Of a DNA stretch of 52,779 nucleotides, positions 50,393 to 52,779 are shown one piece after another. This stretch comes from CAYHWW01 sp964360145. GTDB taxonomy: Bacteria; Bdellovibrionota; UBA1018; CAYHWW01. Made by a program: the position numbers and the translations under genes. The notes below the pieces were generated by a model that saw only the letters and a list, made by a program, of their open reading frames with translations, was not told the DNA's origin and made no database searches. The stretch's first letter is position 1, and each line of letters begins with the position of its first letter. The stretch covers positions 1 to 52,779 of the forward strand of contig CAYHWW010000007.1 in NCBI GenBank assembly GCA_964360145.1, given 5' to 3'.

Positions 50393-51762
50393 ACTGCTTC
50401 ACGGTTCGCCAAAACCCGTCGACACACCGCCTCAGGGTCCTCACCGCGGGCGAAGGCCTGGAAGATGCGGGCGCTGGGGCGCGGCGTGCGCGCCATGGTG
50501 CCGTAATCCACGGCGACGAGGCCGAAGCGAGGGGCGAAGCCCAGGCTCCACTCGAAGTTATCGGTGAGGGACCAGTGGATGTAACCGATGACTGGCACGC
50601 CGCGATCCATGGCGCGCTTCATGGCGAGCACGTGCTCACATAAAAAACGCGCACGCTTGGCATCGGTGGCATCCGCCAAACCATTTTCGGTGATCATGAG
50701 GGGCCAGCCATAGGGCTGAAGGGCCACCAACAAGCGCTCTAAGCCCTCGGGGTAGATTTCCCAATCCACATCAGTCATGCGACTACGGTCCATCGGCGGC
50801 ACGATCTCGAATTTCTGAGGAGCGGTGAAGCTGAAGCGCAGCTTATCCCGGGTGTAGTAGTTGATGCCGAGGTAATCCAACGTACCCCTCAACTCATCGC
50901 AGCGCTCCTCATGGGAGGCAACGAAGGGAATCGAGAAACGAATGACTCCCTCTTGGATGGAGCGCAAAGGCTGATGATTCCAAAAATCGTCCAGTGCACC
51001 AGCCACCAAGCGATCCATGGGATTCCAAGAATTTGCCGGATCGAAAATACGCACGTGGTGGGAGAAGCTCACCTTAGCCCCTGGAAACCGCTCATGGATG
51101 ATGTGATAGGCCTTGGCGTGGGCCTTCAAAAAATTCGCCATCACCCGCGGCGCCAGTGCATGATCCCGCAACCCCGGCGGCATCATGGCGGCAACAAAAC
51201 CCAAAAGCATGTTTACGTTGGGTTCATTGACGGTGATCCAATAATCGACGAGATCGCCGAGCTCCGCCACCACACGCCGCGAGTAGGCGGCGAAGAGATC
51301 GGGTATCCGTGGATCCTTCCAACCCCCTTGGCCATAATCCGCCACCCAAAGGGGCAGGGTGAAATGGTGGAGGGTAAGCATGACCTTGAGACCCCGGTCT
51401 TTCGCCGCCTGCAACATGCGACGATAGTGAGCAAGGGCCTCCGTGGAAAACTGCCCCTCGGCGGGCTCAATGCGCGACCACTCGAGCGAGGTACGAAACA
51501 CCCCAGCATCAATGGAGCGCGCCAGATCGAAGTCCGTTTCATAGAGATTCCAATGGTCAGTGGCTCGCCCTGAACGCTCGCAATTCACGACGCGGCATTC
51601 TGACTCCCAGCGGTGCCAGTCATTGGCGGAGTTACCCCCCTCCACTTGATGGGAGGATACCGCGACGCCCCATTCGAAACCTGCCCATGCCATAGATGTT
51701 TGTTGAATCACCGCTCCAAAAAGAATCAAATGAGACAATACCACTCGGAGAGGTGAACCCAT
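50389..51762 (-). CDS. exported glycoside hydrolase family 1 beta-glycosidase
   Basis: 457 residues from ATG 51762 (GAGGGGGC upstream). It starts with a signal-peptide-like segment (LRVVLSHLILFGAVIQQTSMAWA), unusual for GH1. WGVAVSSHQVEGG, TVNEPN (acid/base Glu) and PLMITENGLAD (nucleophile Glu) are the GH1 motifs. GYIHWSLTDNFEWSLGFAPRFGLV supplies the sugar-binding residues. Substrate unspecified (beta-glucosides or related). Divergent from the next gene, with the two start codons overlapping. Confidence 0.92.
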   Translation of the reverse strand: MGSPLRVVLSHLILFGAVIQQTSMAWAGFEWGVAVSSHQVEGGNSANDWHRWESECRVVNCERSGRATDHWNLYETDFDLARSIDAGVFRTSLEWSRIEPAEGQFSTEALAHYRRMLQAAKDRGLKVMLTLHHFTLPLWVADYGQGGWKDPRIPDLFAAYSRRVVAELGDLVDYWITVNEPNVNMLLGFVAAMMPPGLRDHALAPRVMANFLKAHAKAYHIIHERFPGAKVSFSHHVRIFDPANSWNPMDRLVAGALDDFWNHQPLRSIQEGVIRFSIPFVASHEERCDELRGTLDYLGINYYTRDKLRFSFTAPQKFEIVPPMDRSRMTDVDWEIYPEGLERLLVALQPYGWPLMITENGLADATDAKRARFLCEHVLAMKRAMDRGVPVIGYIHWSLTDNFEWSLGFAPRFGLVAVDYGTMARTPRPSARIFQAFARGEDPEAVCRRVLANREAV

Positions 51763-52084
51763 GAAAAGCCCCCTCGCAGTTTTATTGATCACTGCACTGT
51801 CCCCTGTGTTGCTCGTGTCTCATGCTGATTTCGTTCTGGCAAATGAAGGGCCCTGCATGGAGGACGCTAAGAAACTCTGCCCCGGAGTGGAGCACAGGGA
51901 AGGACGGGTGATGCATTGCCTGAGGGAGCACGAAGCCCAGCTCTCAGAAGGATGCAAAACCAAGATGGCCCAGCGTAAAGCTCATCGTGAAGAACGCCAA
52001 GAGATGCGCAAAGCCAAACGCATCGAGCGTGCGGAAAAACGCCTGGAACGCATGAAACGGCCCCAGGGTGTATCCCCTCAGTAA
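51761..52084 (+). CDS. small exported Cys-rich-repeat protein
   Basis: 107 residues. A signal peptide is followed by one Cys-rich repeat of the GLG1 type: C.EDAKKLCPGVEHREGRVMHCLREHEAQLSEGC. The C-terminal 45 residues are a highly charged helix (RKAHREERQEMRKAKRIERAEKRLERMKR). Such small periplasmic proteins are common in proteobacteria without a settled function. Start ATG 51761 has GGAGAGG 7 bp upstream and overlaps the GH1 start on the other strand. Confidence 0.75.
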   Translation: MKSPLAVLLITALSPVLLVSHADFVLANEGPCMEDAKKLCPGVEHREGRVMHCLREHEAQLSEGCKTKMAQRKAHREERQEMRKAKRIERAEKRLERMKRPQGVSPQ

Positions 52085-52257
52085 ACCTTCACCACTCCGC
52101 CGCATTTGTCACAGCGGTAGGTCACCCGCAGGGGTTTGGCGCTAATGCCCCACATTAAGAGAAACCACCCCCAAAGCGTGTATTGTGGCTTGGGCCGCAC
52201 AAAGGGGCTCTTTTCATCGTGGCCGCAGGGGCAAGTGGTTGGTGCGGGGGTCGACAT
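52078..52257 (-). CDS. small zinc-ribbon-like membrane-associated protein
   Basis: 59 residues from ATG 52257; ATG 52269 is an alternative. Two Cys pairs (CPCGH and CDKCGG) frame a hydrophobic segment YTLWGWFLLMWGIS, so it may be a membrane zinc-ribbon protein. The two pairs could bind one zinc. Overlaps the previous gene by 7 bp tail to tail. No family recognised. Confidence 0.5.
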   Translation of the reverse strand: MSTPAPTTCPCGHDEKSPFVRPKPQYTLWGWFLLMWGISAKPLRVTYRCDKCGGVVKVY

Positions 52258-52311
52258 ACGCAAGCCCATGGTGGCATAATTATCGATAAGTATCAAACAC
52301 TTACGTTGACA

Positions 52312-52386
52312 CTGCCCCCCTGACACATGTCTAAAGTAAAGACGGGGGCAGAGGCCTAAGATATTGATTTTTCTACACTATATCTT
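52312..52386. promoter_or_regulatory. nested inverted repeats upstream of the last gene
   Basis: CTGCCCCC (52312-52319) and GGGGGCAG (52344-52351) are perfect 8-bp arms 24 bp apart. AAGATAT (52358-52364) and ATATCTT (52380-52386) are perfect 7-bp arms. They lie between the divergent zinc-ribbon and small exported genes and could be a terminator/operator combination. Confidence 0.4.
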
Positions 52387-52427
52387 GGCACTCCCCCTGC
52401 ATTATCTCAGGGTGAAGGGAGCGCGAT

Positions 52428-52682
52428 ATGAAGATTCTGAAGAAAACTCTAATGATTATGACCCTCTGCCTTGCCGGCCTCGGCGGTGCTGCCGTCGCCT
52501 CCAGCGCCCTTCACCAGGCCCCCCGGGCTGCGGAGCTTCAAATCCGCGCCCATAAGATTTTCGAGCAAGATGCCCGTCACACCCGCCAGTACCCCCACAA
52601 GCAGCTCATGGCCCTCTCCGTTGCTCTGGGCTTTGGGGACCTGGACGGCGCGGAAGCTTTGATTCATAAATTAGAGCTGTGA
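52428..52682 (+). CDS. small exported protein
   Basis: 84 residues: a signal peptide (LMIMTLCLAGLGGAAVASS) and a short, probably helical mature part ending LSVALGFGDLDGAEALIHKLEL. GGGAGC-type ribosome-binding site 7 bp ahead. No family recognised. An inverted repeat at 52735-52760 is a plausible terminator. Confidence 0.6.
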   Translation: MKILKKTLMIMTLCLAGLGGAAVASSALHQAPRAAELQIRAHKIFEQDARHTRQYPHKQLMALSVALGFGDLDGAEALIHKLEL

Positions 52683-52734
52683 TCGCTCAGTAGAAATGTC
52701 CCGTTGAATGAATGCTCGCGCTCAACGCGGTGAT

Positions 52735-52760
52735 TGGGCCGTATTGCGGCACTCGGCCCA
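52735..52760 (+). terminator. hairpin downstream of the last small gene
   Basis: TGGGCCG and CGGCCCA are perfect 7-bp arms with a 12-nt loop. Downstream TGTTATAAA is only weakly T-rich. Confidence 0.35.
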
Positions 52761-52779
52761 TGTTATAAACCTTCAACAA

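Overview
The window is a piece of a Gram-negative chromosome. It carries lspA, lgt, lptG, a TonB-type vitamin uptake ABC set, an outer-membrane barrel and several lipoproteins. Gene order and style (ileS-lspA-lgt, lptG-def-fmt, a CFI-box protein, an Flp-type pilin, long ATGA-coupled operons) suggest the Bdellovibrionota or another lineage formerly placed in Deltaproteobacteria. No 16S gene is present, so this is an inference. The core looks fairly G+C-rich; the island at 3.5-16.6 kb looks poorer in G+C by eye.

Layout. 1-2031: the end of an accessory segment (phage-type replication protein, small ORF, toxin-antitoxin-like pair) that stops at the 3' end of tRNA-Arg(ACG). 2045-3468: chromosome with tRNA-Arg, ddl and tRNA-Ser(GCT). 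3462-16571: a mobilizable element at the 3' end of tRNA-Ser, bounded by a 10-bp repeat. It carries an integrase, an excisionase-like protein, a MobC-like protein, a relaxase, a HigBA-like toxin-antitoxin pair, and a stress cargo. The cargo is a membrane-anchored OtsA, OtsB, MarR, a Na/Ca exchanger and a pseudo-receiver on the minus strand, and a GH15 enzyme and a DUF2914-type protein on the plus strand. 16572-22040: an ABC exporter operon plus a secreted phosphodiesterase, bracketed by a 16-bp direct repeat and possibly a separate insertion. 22041-27107: unrecognised secreted proteins and a DUF4143-type ATPase.

27195-52682: compact core genes. These are HU; an ileS-lspA-lgt-BtuF/C/D-like operon; an outer-membrane protein; dksA-like, galU, a secreted protein, priA and a zinc-ribbon/CFI-box protein; lepB; a seven-gene run lptG-def-fmt-rpe-hutH-apaG-hutI; a PAP2 phosphatase with a TlpA-like protein; an Flp-pilin-like gene; glpK; a GH1 glucosidase; and small exported proteins. 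Most neighbours overlap by 1-40 bp.

How the parts fit. The island looks like an osmotic or desiccation stress package with its own mobility genes and an addiction module; it has no conjugative secretion genes and would need a helper. The most striking local signals are helically phased CTGAGT repeats at both island ends, a cluster of three hairpins beside the toxin-antitoxin operon, an Ala-Cys-Gly triad in HutH where Ala-Ser-Gly is expected, and a 21-bp inverted repeat between HU and ileS.
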